Assembly (NCBI GenBank): GCA_038503065.1
Contig: JBCAMK010000009.1
Location: forward strand, 1,984,001 to 2,048,000
Direction: 5' to 3'
Length of the DNA: 64,000 nucleotides
Source of the DNA: Paragyromitra xinjiangensis
Lineage: Eukaryota > Ascomycota > Pezizomycetes > Pezizales > Discinaceae
Shown here: piece by piece, positions 36,217-47,396 of the stretch
How the letters are laid out: each line of letters starts with the position of its first letter
Position numbering within the stretch: position 1 is the stretch's first letter
Notes under the pieces: generated by a model
What the model was told of the DNA's origin: nothing
What the model saw: the letters and a program-made list of their open reading frames with translations, nothing else
Database searches by the model: none
Made by a program: the position numbers and the translations under genes

Positions 36217-36395
36217 TAGACGCCTTCACGGTCTACCCGGACACCCCCCTCACCCGGACAGCTAACGGGAATAGGAAAGTTTCTAGTGTTGCAACCGGCT
36301 TCTTTGCTGCTCAAGCAGGAATTCTCTACCAAATATTAACCAATCATCGTCTGTCCGGGTGAGGGGGGTGTCCGGGTGGACCGTGAAGGCGTCTA
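36217..36395. mobile_element. MITE family 2, copy a
   Basis: TAGACGCCTTCACGGTCTAC then CCGGACACCCCCCTC..CCGGACAG is complementary to the right end (CTGTCCGGGTGAGG..GGTGTCCGGGTGGACC then GTGAAGGCGTCTA). It is 179 bases and starts and ends in TA. The inside matches the copy at 37204 in opposite orientation. Confidence 0.85.
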
Positions 36396-36431
36396 TTATG
36401 ACCGTGTTTTCTCGAAAATAACAAATACGGC

Positions 36432-36655
36432 CGGACTGAGACGACAGGTCGAGAGTTGCTGCTAGATTGGCCGAGTAGACTGGGTCAACGACGAGACTAG
36501 GCCAGTGACGAACAGGGATCTGGAGAGGAGTAACGCAACGAGTATTAATGGCTTAGGGTCAGTTTTTCTTGCTGTTGAAGCTTTGTTCGTCGCTGGCCCA
36601 GTTTTGCCGTTGACCCAGGAGCGACTGTAAGGGCTCTGCTGTCTCGGTCAGTGAT
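36432..36655. mobile_element. Degenerate inverted-repeat element
   Basis: ACTGAGACGACAG and ACTGGGTCAACGACGAGACT, AGGCCAGTGACGAACA at the left match, with mismatches, complements at the right (TGTTCGTCGCTGGCCCAGTT, TTGCCGTTGACCCAG, CTGTCTCGGTCAGT). Confidence 0.6.
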
Positions 36656-36739
36656 ATTACCGTTCTATCATACAGTCTTAGTCCAGTTGTATTTGTTACA
36701 TGGGTGTCAGTGTTGGTAGGAGGCAGGTTTCACGGCAAA

Positions 36740-36963
36740 GGTACCGCATTCTTTGGCATCGCGAGAATTTGGCGTCGCGAGAGTGGCGTTGTCTCAGACA
36801 GTTCCTTATGCCCGAATGTTATACAGTGACGTAGGAGTCGGAAGCTACATGCGGCGGCAGCACACCTCCGTAATCCTCGGAGTAGGGGGCTCACTTGTCT
36901 TAGAAAGAGTCACCTAAGCTACTCTCGCGGCGCCAAATTCTCGCGATACTAAAGAACACGGTA
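36740..36963. mobile_element. MITE-like element, 224 bp
   Basis: Left end GGTACCGCATTCTTTGGCAT then CGCGAGAATTTGGCGTCGCG. Right end CGCGGCGCCAAATTCTCGCG then ATACTAAAGAACACGGTA. These are reverse complements with few differences. Confidence 0.75.
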
Positions 36964-37203
36964 TATTCAACACGCCAAGCCAGTTAAGAGTCCACTCCCT
37001 TGTTCCCATGATATATTACTTAAAATCAATTCCATTAATTACGTGTAATTTTCTTAATTATGAACGTAGTCCAGCAGGGTAACGCCCAGAATCTGCTTTT
37101 ATATATATAGATTTGCAAGAAAACATGGTACTACGTACATAAAACCTATCATATTTCCAGCCAGCGGCTACCGCAAACTTTGTGCAATGGGAAAAACCTG
37201 TCT

Positions 37204-37380
37204 TAGACGCCTTCACGGTCCACCTGGACACCCTTCACCCGGACAGATGATGATCGGTTAACTTTTGGTAGAGAATTCCTGCTTGAGCAGCAAAGAAGCC
37301 GGTTGCAACGCCAGAAACTTTCCTATTCCCGTTGGTTGTCCGGGTGAGGGGGTGTCCGGGTGGACTGTGAAGGCGTCTGA
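37204..37380. mobile_element. MITE family 2, copy b
   Basis: Same ends as the copy at 36217 (TAGACGCCTTCACGGTCCAC and GTGAAGGCGTCT) with an inverted interior: GAATTCCTGCTTGAGCAGCA, AAGAAGCCGGTTGCAACG. About 177 bases. Confidence 0.85.
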
Positions 37381-38469
37381 TTTCCAGAATTACCCGGATA
37401 ATGAGATAGGTATCTCCTATGAAGGCAGCCTTTCCCAGAACAGTTGTTGGTGTGAAATAGTGGCTCTCTCCTCCTCGTGGATATCTTGCTGTCAAGCTCT
37501 TGGATTAGAGTTGTTGAAGCTCTAAGCACCGCCAAGAAACCCATTGAAGTCCCATATCATCATAACTTCAGCCCCGTGGGCGCCACACACCTATGAGCGG
37601 CTTTATGTGAATAGAGAAAATCCGTCGTGTTTTTTTGAGTACGTACGAGTACCGTAGAATCTCAGTTTCTTCGGACGGTTACCAAGAGCCGTGGCTGGCG
37701 CCATAAACAAAAACTAAACCTTTTGAGGGAGTGATCGAAGTAAAGCATAGAGCTCTCATACGAAAATTGGTCATTTTAAGGGGGATCAAGGCCAACACCA
37801 GCGCACACGGGCCAAATTTGCATAGTATCCGCAAGCCACCTGCTTGGCAACCGTCCGAATAAACTGTAGTGGCCTTCTTATCAATTGGTCTTATCGGACA
37901 CACGTACTACTGCGCAGCCGTTAGCCGTTTTACCTATGAGCTTAAGCCCTGTTCCTCAACCCCTGGCCCTTGCAAATTCCTCGTGCGTAGGTTCTAGCTT
38001 TTAACCAATTAGAGAGTGATCGGCACCAATCAAATTCCTGGAAATCGGGGCTGGATCCGCCTGCAGTTGTTATTTCCGATTACCCGTGTCTGGGGATATT
38101 TTGTGGGGTTCCAATTATCTAGTTCCAATTATTCTGGCTCGGAGGCTTTGCGTCTCGGCTCGGGCCGCAGGCTTGGCAGCTGCAAAAACGATTGTCGATT
38201 TGGCTTGGCGTTTAGTTGGGTCACATGCTCCCCTAATTGGTCATGGTCGCTTCCCCTTATCCCTTCGCTATCCTTGGGTGCACTTGTCTTATGAGTGGAG
38301 TTCCTGAACGACAGACCATCACAACACCGCCTCGGCCGGTTTTCACTATTAATAACCAGGCTTGGGGTGAGGGGTGAAAACGGGGTAATTCCCCTCCAGC
38401 TACACTCAGCAAGATCCTTATCTTTGGTCTATATTGGCTTGACCTTTAAAGTCCCCTATTCTCCGTACA
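37381..38469. other. Intergenic; one dispersed short repeat
   Basis: No gene supported. The segment at about 38003-38067 (GAGAGTGATCGGCACCAATC, AAATTCCTGG..GGATCCGCCTGCA) recurs at about 51776-51835 and is a dispersed repeat. The last 100 bases lead into gene E. Confidence 0.45.
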
Positions 38470-41400
38470 ATGCCTCCCAAAAAAGATCAGAAAAATAAGA
38501 AGCGTGTCGCAGGGGATATTGAGGGCAACAGGAAAGGTGATGGCAGGCCAATGAAAAAAGCTAAATCCAAGGTCTTTCTCCATCCCTAATTGCCCCTATG
38601 TATATCGGAATTAATTCTCCTTCTACTTTAGATAAACGTTCCTTCCCATGAAGATCTTGAGGGCCGGGCACTCGGTGCAGAGTCTGATGCTGTGCAAATT
38701 AGAATTGAGCTGAAGAAACACCTATTGGGCACATTTAGGGTGGCAGCATCATCACTTGATTTTGAATGGAGAGGAACCGACAATACTCAACAACGCAGCG
38801 TTGACAAGAAGCATGTTAACTCAATGATCAAGGTTTTTCAGGAGATGGGCTGTCAACGTGTTGTGCCAGAACACCACATAGCTGCCCTCATCGATCTCAA
38901 AACCTTTGCGGAAGCCACCAAACAGACCACGGACTTACTCGGCATAAACCCCATCGACCCCAAATACCAACGAGCATATTCGGAGAATCAATCCGCAGTA
39001 CTTCCAGATCTTGCTAAGTCTGCGGATACAGATGCAGATGGCTATACGGACATAGACCGAACCATGAACGAGATATTTGGTTATCCACGTCTCCTTCTTC
39101 CAACAGGGGTTACAATGGAAGCCCAATCGGGTCAGCATCGAATACATGCTGTTCGGGAATTTTTCAAGAACGAGAAGGACAAGTGGTGGGTTGTTCAGTT
39201 ATACGACACAGGTATGTTGGTTACTGACTATTCTCAAACTTGGCTGTTGGCTGTCAACCACAAGTTGCTGAAGGAAATTAACTTGTTCCGCTACACCAGC
39301 ATTACCGAGTAGAGCTAAGGAACAGCTCCGATTCAATGGACAAGCTCTACACAAAGTCCCTACACTTGCAGAATGCTGGCATAACATGCTTATCTACAAG
39401 GAAAACAACAATGAAAGGATGTTCCAAGCAACACTTTCAAGCCTTGGTGGCTCTACTGGCAAAATATCCCAGCTTCTAGGGTACAAGCAGTACCGCGAAC
39501 CCCTTTCGAGTGTGTTGGAAAATAAGGCTCTCTGGTTCCAATTTACAGCTGGCCACCTCTCACGGCTCCTTCCGATGAGATGCACGGATGAGAACGTTCG
39601 ATATATATTACGAATAAAAAAGATTTGGGATTTTATCGGAGAAGGTATCCGCGATTTCTACGAGCTTTTGGATTCCTCAACAGTCGTTCACGTTCAAGGA
39701 CTTTCGCCTGGTCGGTTTGTTGATGATGCTCGCACCGTGACTCGGTTGGTGGACAATGGAACGCTTTTTTTTAAAATCACTCAAACCGATCAAAGAGCTG
39801 TTAGTCGTTGCCTAGAATATCACAGTTTTACCTGGCTGATATTACTATAGGTGCTGCGTAAACGTCTTCTTGAAATCGATTACCGGATACTTACGCTTAC
39901 CACGTTTTGGGATGACACGAAATCCATGGAACTTTTTGGTCGAGTCATGCATGATGTCGCGTTCTGGTTTGATGCTGGGTACGCAAATGCTCAAAAATCA
40001 GGTACCTCAAGCACTTGGTCTATCGCACATGTGATGAAAGAGGTTGCATTTTGCCCGCGACTTTGTTACCCTGACACCTCGCCGTACCCACAGCTTTGTT
40101 TTGACCCCAACACTAATACCTTTATACCAATGAAAAAACGTATGCCAGATAATCAATATTGTAACTTCAGCTATACCACCATCTGGCTTTTTGTTATTCG
40201 CAACTTTTTCCAGTTATTCAAAGTCTACAATATGCCAAGCTTTATCAAGGCGACTGGAGTCGAACCTCTCTCTTGGGTTCCAATAAAGAACGTACGTGGA
40301 CATGGGGCAATGACAGCAGACGAAATCACCGAATACAACAAAAGATTTTCCGTAACTGCATGGAGATCTTTATATGAGTTATGTACTAAGCTCGGATTTT
40401 ACCCTGGTTTTGCGATTTCTCTTAACATAGGCCCAAGCAAGTGCGAACAGCCCTCCGAAGATTCAGGAATGGGTGTGGCGGAGAGGGCTGGATACCATGA
40501 CGCAGAAAAACTCGCCTATACCATTCGGACCCTTCGACCGTCTATGTCGGTAGACCTAAGCTGGTCCACTGCGAAGGAATTTGTTGCAAAGCTTCCCCCG
40601 CGTAACTCGGATGAGTTAAAGCAGATTGGGGAAATCAGCCCGCGCACGACAAATGAAATGAGGCGATTTGGTCGTTTTGATTCCGTCTGGTTACCTGGAT
40701 TCCATGATTGTCACATGAAGATTGATCAGCGAACCCTGGCCCGCACATCTGTTTCCAAAAGATCAATCTCTGATGACGAAAAAGACACGGATCTTTCCTG
40801 GTTTGTTAAGCGAGATTTTCTTTGGTCTTTTTTGAAAACTTTCGCAGATGCTTCACCCATATTTGCCTCTAGGGCTGAGGATTGGCCACCCGTTGAGGAT
40901 GGCCACGAATGCTTGAAAGGGCAAGGCTCCGCTAAAGTCTATCTCGAAGAAGATAACGATTCCTTATTCTTGGAAGGTCTCGATAATGGGTTGGATGATC
41001 ATGCGTACGTACCCTGACCATTCTGTAATAAACCAACTCACATATGAGCCAACAGGGAGCCTGAGGCATCAAATTTCACCACCAGAGAAATGACTGATTG
41101 TGTCGATAACAATCAGGGTGGGTGTAATGTGTCACAAACTCAAGCTCAAGCTCAAAATGAGGCTACCTTCACAGCCCTAGACGACCAAAACATGAGCGAT
41201 GCTTCGATTTGTTCTGCATCTACAAACCACACGAGAGATGATATAACTTCGGGTCCCCTCAAGACGTGCCTTGCTCTAGAGATTGGAGCTAAAGATAAAT
41301 TGCCATTGGAACAAGCAGCACAGGCAGCTGAGGTGACTGAGGTATGTTTCCGAAAACCTCGTCTTATTTATAGCTGATTGATTCATCTAATTTACCTACT

Positions 41401-42048
41401 TAGGGATTTTCTCAAGGCTTTGATAAGAACTTTAGGGCTCCGGCTAAATCGGATACAAGTTCTACAAGTCCACTTAATGTACCCTCCTCGCCACTACTCG
41501 AACCTACTCGTGCCGTTGGGAGCGGCAGAGCCCAAACCCGTCAGCCAGTTCATACTCCTCACACACCTATAGACGGGGGACCAAATAGCACAAATGCAAG
41601 CCTGGCAGGTACCTCTGGTATTGGAAACACCACAAGAACCCAAATGTTGAAAGAGCCGGGCCGGAAGAGGAGTTTTGAATTAGAAGAGCCGTTGAATTCC
41701 CCGCGGGATTTGTCAAAAAGGACAAGGGCCGGCGCCGACGATATCCGCGGTGATGCTCAGGGCAAAAAGAGAGTTTCGGCTAAAATCCCCAAAGTAAGGC
41801 GTATAGATAATGGCGCATCGCGTCCTATCACACCTTCCACTAATCGATTGGCGGCTTCCGCTCGAAAGGCGACCACCGGCCCCCCAACCTCTGGCAATAA
41901 ATCACCAGACTGCATACAACCGCAGTATTCCTATGAGGATTTATTTGGAGAAAGCAGCAAGGCAGGGGAGATGAGGAAGAGGAAGAGGAAAATGCCGGAG
42001 TACGAGTGGATGAGAGAGGATGAGGATATGGCAGACGAGGCTGAATAG
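38470..42048 (+). CDS. Gene E: second ParB/DGQHR-like, DUF3723-like protein
   Basis: Six exons give 1088 residues: 38470-38571, 38632-39211, 39300-39799, 39851-41004, 41056-41341 and 41404-42048. All GT-AG junctions preserve the frame. The first 34 residues are very basic (KKDQKNKKR, KKAKSK). The ParB-like unit has CQRVVPEHHIAALI, then MEAQSGQHRIHAVREFF (SGQHR at 200-204; Ser replaces the Asp of DGQHR), then DKWWVVQLYD. A phase-1 intron follows, as in gene A, and then a block (EQLRFNGQ...ECWHNM) alignable with gene A's LLRMN...DMW. GQHR-x3-A-x-R followed by KWWxVxLY is the pattern I associate with fungal DUF3723. A long helical middle region precedes a Gln/Ser/Pro-rich tail with basic patches (GRKRSF, GKKRVSAK) and an acidic end (MREDEDMADEAE). 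Longer than gene A by about 220 residues. Probably nuclear. Confidence 0.85.
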
Positions 42049-42449
42049 GTACAGGCATTGCTGTGGAGTTTTATCGCTTATGTCCTTTTTTGACTAGATT
42101 TGCTACTTCTGGACGTATCTTTTTTCCTTTTTCCTTTGTTGCTCTTCGTTTATTTGGGGTGGTTGTAGTTTGTGTGCTGCTGTATTGTTTGTAATCTAAA
42201 TTTCACGATGTGGGTTCGCCGCACCTATGGGGGCTTAGAGGGCTTTATAGGTGCCCGTGCCCGTTGCGACTCTATAATATGGGGTTTGTGCCGAGATTAG
42301 TAGTTCGTCATTTACCGAGAAAAACCGATGAGTTAATAGTAATATCAAAATTTAGTGACTAGAATTAGAAATAAACAAGAATAAACCCCCCCCCCCGCGG
42401 GGTCGACAGGATCGTTCAGGGTTAGGGTTACTGGGCTTATCCTCAGCAA

Positions 42450-43781
42450 ATGTCTGCCCCTGTCTACAAGTTCTACCCATCGTCATCGTTCAAACCTTTC
42501 GTTGACTCGAGCTTCCTCTGCAAACCCATGGACCTTCATCTCTCGTTCTCTCTGGATCCCCACCCCGTCACACCGCTGCGCGTCTTCCGCCGCCAAGAAT
42601 CTCTCGAGGCTGTGCTGGATTTCACCACCACCTCCACCATTGCCACCCCCCCCCCCACTCCTCACCAGATTGCTGAGGCTTTCCTTCTCTATACAACAAT
42701 CCTCCAAGAATGCTGCCGCGCCAATATTGCCCTCTCTCCTACTGCCAGCACTCCTCCCCTCCATCCATTCTTTCTCGCCATCCACGAACACTGTCCCTCA
42801 GTCCCCGGAAAATCAAACATTCTTTTCGTTGTTCTCCACGCCCTCTTCCCCCCCCCTCTCCCCAGTGATTACACAAATCCCCTCCATCGAGACCCCTCCG
42901 CTATTATCCCTCGCGCCCGGCACTGGTTGCACCCCACGTTCGACTCGATTCAGCGCACTGTTGTTTACCACCGTCTCCAGATCCTCGCCGATGACCTCCT
43001 CCGCGGCTTCTTCATCCCCCTCAAAGCCGCTGGCGGCCAAACGCCCACCGTCTCGTCCCTGGTTTCTCCCCGCTCCTGCGGTGATGTTGGTCCGGAGCAA
43101 GGTACCCCCACACGTCTTTATGGCCTCCGCGAAAACTGCCTCCTCCGCGACGGTCACCGCTGTATCGTCACTCATGATATTGACATGAAGTTTCAGGAGG
43201 CTTGTAACTTGCTTAACCCGGGATCTCCCTCAGAGGAAGATAATGCCCATATCGAGGTCGCTCACATCATTCCACACTCCTTCAACGCTCTGGATGGTGA
43301 CGGCACACTTGGGGACTCCCGCACTTACATCTGGCGTGTCATGAACATGTTTGACCCCGGCATCAGCCGCACAATTTCTGGCTATGCCATCGACTCTCCC
43401 CGCAATGCTATGGCTCTATGCCATGAGCTGCACTACCGCTTCGGACAGCTGAAATGGTATCTCGAGCCGACAGCAACCCCGCATGCCTACACCATGCACA
43501 CTATCCATGGACATACCCTGCCCCGCCGACTCCGCCCAGGCAGCGGGTATATCATGTTCAACTTCAATGGAACTGTGGCGCCCCCAGATCCGAGACTGTT
43601 GGCGTTCCATCGTGCATGCTGTTTGATGTTGAGTATGAGTGGAGCAGGGGAGTGTGTAGATCATGTGCTGCGTGATATGGAGGATCTGGCGGCGGCAAAT
43701 GTGCTGGCAGCTGATGGGAGCAGTGATTTAGCCCAGTTTTGGAGGTTGAAGGAAATTTTGGGAGAAGTGGTGGTGTATTGA
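42450..43781 (+). CDS. HNH endonuclease-domain protein F
   Basis: One exon of 443 residues starts at ATG 42450, 402 bases after gene E on the same strand. Residues 229-345 match the fungal HNH_2-type domain: CLLRDGHRCIVT (230-241), a variable loop, HIEVAHIIPHS (H272), a Trp/Met/Phe segment, SPRNAMALCHELH (N319, H325, H328), then KWYLEP. The His-Asn-His order is complete, so metal-dependent nuclease activity is possible but unproven; many fungal members are uncharacterised. The N-terminal 200 residues are Pro/Thr-rich with helices and match no domain I know. Codon use is C-rich at third positions, unlike the AT-richer neighbours, which may reflect expression or a different history. Immediately upstream lie a C11 run (42386-42396) and GGGTTAGGGTT. 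Confidence 0.85.
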   Translation: MSAPVYKFYPSSSFKPFVDSSFLCKPMDLHLSFSLDPHPVTPLRVFRRQESLEAVLDFTTTSTIATPPPTPHQIAEAFLLYTTILQECCRANIALSPTASTPPLHPFFLAIHEHCPSVPGKSNILFVVLHALFPPPLPSDYTNPLHRDPSAIIPRARHWLHPTFDSIQRTVVYHRLQILADDLLRGFFIPLKAAGGQTPTVSSLVSPRSCGDVGPEQGTPTRLYGLRENCLLRDGHRCIVTHDIDMKFQEACNLLNPGSPSEEDNAHIEVAHIIPHSFNALDGDGTLGDSRTYIWRVMNMFDPGISRTISGYAIDSPRNAMALCHELHYRFGQLKWYLEPTATPHAYTMHTIHGHTLPRRLRPGSGYIMFNFNGTVAPPDPRLLAFHRACCLMLSMSGAGECVDHVLRDMEDLAAANVLAADGSSDLAQFWRLKEILGEVVVY

Positions 43782-44264
43782 AGCGGTGGAGTAATGGGTG
43801 CTGGGTACTGTACCACATTCTACCTGGTTATCCCCACTGCCAGCATGTGGGGGGTTTATTTCTGATTCTAGTCACTGAATTTTTGATAGTACTATTTGCT
43901 CATCGGTTTTTTCTTGGTAAAGGACGAACGATCCCCGTATTAAACTCAAGCCACTTGCGCCTGTGATTTTTTTCTTTTTTCACCGTTTATTTTGTTGAGT
44001 TTTGCCCTTATTACTTGGCCATGGCTTGTGGCATAGTAAACCTGGTAATTCACCGTCCAAAACGCCAACAAAATGATACAAAAGCAATAGCCTCCTATGG
44101 ATGGTGCCTGTGTTGGATGGTTGCCGTGGTGCAATTGGTGGCATGATAACCGAAAGCCGGGTAAGAAAATCAAATATATGCTCGCCAAGGGGCCACCGGG
44201 CCAATCCCCCCTTGACCCTCCACAACAACCATCCGCATCAACGGGGGAAACAACTGCTCCACAA

Positions 44265-44847
44265 CAACCAGCTAGCTCTTCCAGACAGGTCCACTAGGGT
44301 GCAATCTCCATCACTTCATAGTCCACAACTGAACATCTCACTTGTTGGGGGGATTGCACCTCAGTGGGTTGCCCACACGGTGGATACCGGGGGCCAGTGT
44401 TTTGCTAGTTGGTGGGCCAGCCCCAGCTGCTTCCCCATCCCAACCCCCTTCCCCAACTCCCAGGTGTCCAAACAGACAGTAACATCCATCACCGCATCAC
44501 ATTGACGGGGGGAACGACCACTCCACAAGGATCCATTTGAGATGGGGCCAGACGTCGTGCTAGGCGATCCCATCACCGAGCTTAGAATTGTTATATGGTA
44601 TAAACACCTTCCATCGAACAACGAAGTATCTATGCTAACGTAGTCTTCAGAAATTTCTGCATCTAGAATTCCTGGCAACCAGCTAGCTCTTCCAGACAGG
44701 TCCACTAGGGTGCAATCTCCATCACCCCATAGTCCACAACTGAACATCTCACTTGTTGGGGGGATTGCATCTCAGTGGGTTGCCCACACGGTGGATACCG
44801 GGGGCCAGTGTTTTGCTAGTTGGCGGGCCAGCCCCAGCTGCTTCCCG
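44265..44847. repeat. 172-bp direct repeat, about 411 bp apart
   Basis: CAACCAGCTAGCTCTTCCAG through CCCCAGCTGCTTCCC occurs at 44265-44436 and again at 44676-44847 with only a few base differences. The segment between (44437-44675) is not repeated, apart from a short similarity near 44500 to sequence just before the first copy. No coding function is evident. Confidence 0.9.
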
Positions 44848-47396
44848 CCCCAGCACCCTTTCTGGGAACTCGCCTATTTTTACCGGTTTATACAGTGCTC
44901 GGTATAAGTAGGTAGGATTGTTCGCCGGTGGCATACAGTACCCCCCCCCCCCCCATATCTTCCAGAAAAGTAAAGTAACGACCAAAAGCTAATAAAAATT
45001 TATGGGAACACAGGAGGCACACGTTGTTCCACCACCACACCGTAGATTCGGAGAAATGAAGCGAATCCAAGCCTCTTTTGTTTGTGTACTACCACCTATC
45101 TTCCCTCTTCCTACGACTTCCCCTACTCCGAAAGTTTTCGGCTAGCGAAGCCCCTCTGGAACCTCCCCTCGGCATCGCTTCTTCAGACTTGGGCTATCCC
45201 ATAATTTTGGTCGTTATCACACTTGAGGACAGGGATGTGGGGGATGCGAATACAGTATATCACGGAAAAAATATCACGGAAAAAACACTTGTGGGGGTTT
45301 CCTCTTCAGCAAGTGCCTCCTTGCCGTCGCCCTTTCGCACTTTCTCCGTCTTCCACTTCTATCTGCCCCGGCAGCTATGCCCGTCCCGATGCCCGCCCAC
45401 GTCAACACAGACTTCTGTCGCTGTAACGGCTTTTCTTCTCACTTACACACTACGTCGTCGTTTTCACCGCCTCCTATGACAGAATTTTCCTCCCTAAAGT
45501 ATCCCACAGCTTTATGAGCAAGACATGTACATCATCCGGCAACAGGTACATTGGTCTTTTTAGGGAGTCCATGTCTGATCTGGTGCCTGAATTAGCCGTA
45601 CCACTGACATCAACTCCGGATACCGCCGACGGCACATTACCCATCTGCAATGGAGTTGTGCTTCCAGAAGTGGGCAACATGGTTAATTGGAGTACATAAA
45701 AATTTGCTTGTCGTGAACCGTTATAACTTGGGCTTCCCTGCAGGGGACTGTGGCTCTGGATCAATTTGCTACAAACTGCGGGGTTGGTGTTTTGTACCAG
45801 TTATGAGTTCTGCGGATCCTACTTAAGGGAGATGGCTGCTCATGTGGAAGATACTGGATCCATATGCTGTTCTGGAGGTTTCTCGGTTGGTACCTCTGGG
45901 GAGAGCCTGAGAGTACCCTTTTTTCCATTAATTCCTTACCTCCTAGATTGCCTGGGATGCGATTTTGCATCTTGTTTCTGGTTTGCCTAAATTTTCTGTA
46001 GAATTTGTCCAGCTGTCTCACTCTGCCCAACTCATGTTTTTGTACCCATTGTGCAGCCTGGCCTGCCTGCAAGTCCTCGCTGTCATGACCCTCCTGTTTT
46101 CATGTGTACTGTTGCTCCAAGGATTGATCTACAGTAGTAGTACCACAATTCATTCAGCCCCGGAGTTCTTTATTGGCTTTCCAGTCTATTTTACCCGTTA
46201 GAGGCTTTCTGCAGATGGGCCTTGTTATGAAGCCCTTTGCTATCCCTGCAACCCGAACTTGCCGGTTCACCGTCGCCTACTCTGGTGGCAACTCTTCGCC
46301 GAAGTCTTATCCTATAGCTGCCTGTATGAGCTTTCGTGGAGCTGCTCTCCTACCCCGAACTTGGGCGAAAGACTACCATACCAATATCTCTTAGTCGAGG
46401 GAGCTATTGTTAACATGATATGGATGTGGGGTAGGGCAAAATATAGAACCTGGGCATAGGTATGGGGGGTATGGGAAGAGTTTGAGCCAGCTTTGGGGGC
46501 TTGGACATAGAAACATTATTGGAAAGGGGACTCCACCCCGTTTTGGGAATAAAGGTGGATGGAATCCAGGGTGCGTGGGCTTCCGGGTGCTGATCGGGGT
46601 TGTCCAAGCTGCCGGCCGCCTAGTGCTAGTCGTGTGTTTCTTCTCCCTGGCACGGTGCCCCCTTCGTGTCTTTCTTGTATGATCCCCGTTACTTAATTAA
46701 TCGAATTCTCCACTCCCCCATTCTATTGTCGTGTCTTTTGGTCCCCATAGCATATCACATCCGAGTCAATGGCTTGGAAAGACTTTGACTGAGAGTTGGG
46801 AATAGGCTTCTCAATCCCGTGTAGTATTATCAATCCCCGGGCTTGTACTGCAACCCCCTATTACCCGATTTTCATATTTTACAGCACATATTTTGGTCTT
46901 ATTGGACCCAGCCACCTGCTGAGACACCGGGATTTCTGCTGTGTCTTTTTTTATGACTCACTATTCTTGCCGGCAAATTTCCAAGATCTCAGTAAACGCA
47001 ATTTCTTGAAGAGGGGTGGGGCGAAGGATCGCAACGGCTCCTGAAGTCTTCGGTTGATTTTTGCTCATACTTTCTCACTCACATGGCCGTGGCACAGGCC
47101 GATTTCCACCACATGCTTGTTCCCGCCACTACGGGAGCAACACAGCTATTCCTAATAGAGTAGCAAGTCAGGCAAAACAGGCTTAATACTACAACAAAGC
47201 TTGTTAACAAAACTTGTCAAACTTAGCCCCGTCAGGAGTGATTGAATTGTTTGATATTGGCTGGTTTGGTATAAAGCCGGAGAGTAGGGCGGGTAGAGCA
47301 ACAGACCACCGCTTCTCACAATTGCAACCCTCTCGGTCTTAGGTGTTTTATCTTGAACTGTCTTTATTTTCGGCTTTGGAAATCATATCCCTAAAC
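44848..47396. other. Intergenic, possible transposon debris
   Basis: A C14 run lies at 44941-44954. Minus-strand frames at 45474-45764 and 45761-46072 are adjacent and overlap slightly, so a decayed protein gene is possible, but no domain was recognised. Nothing else is supported. Confidence 0.35.

Noticed and set aside
42417..42430. Interstitial telomere (TTAGGG)
   Set aside because: Only two hexamers, upstream of the HNH gene; too short to mean more than chance.
45474..46072. Overlapping minus-strand frames that might be a gag-like gene
   Set aside because: No zinc knuckle, protease or polymerase motif and no LTRs located around them.
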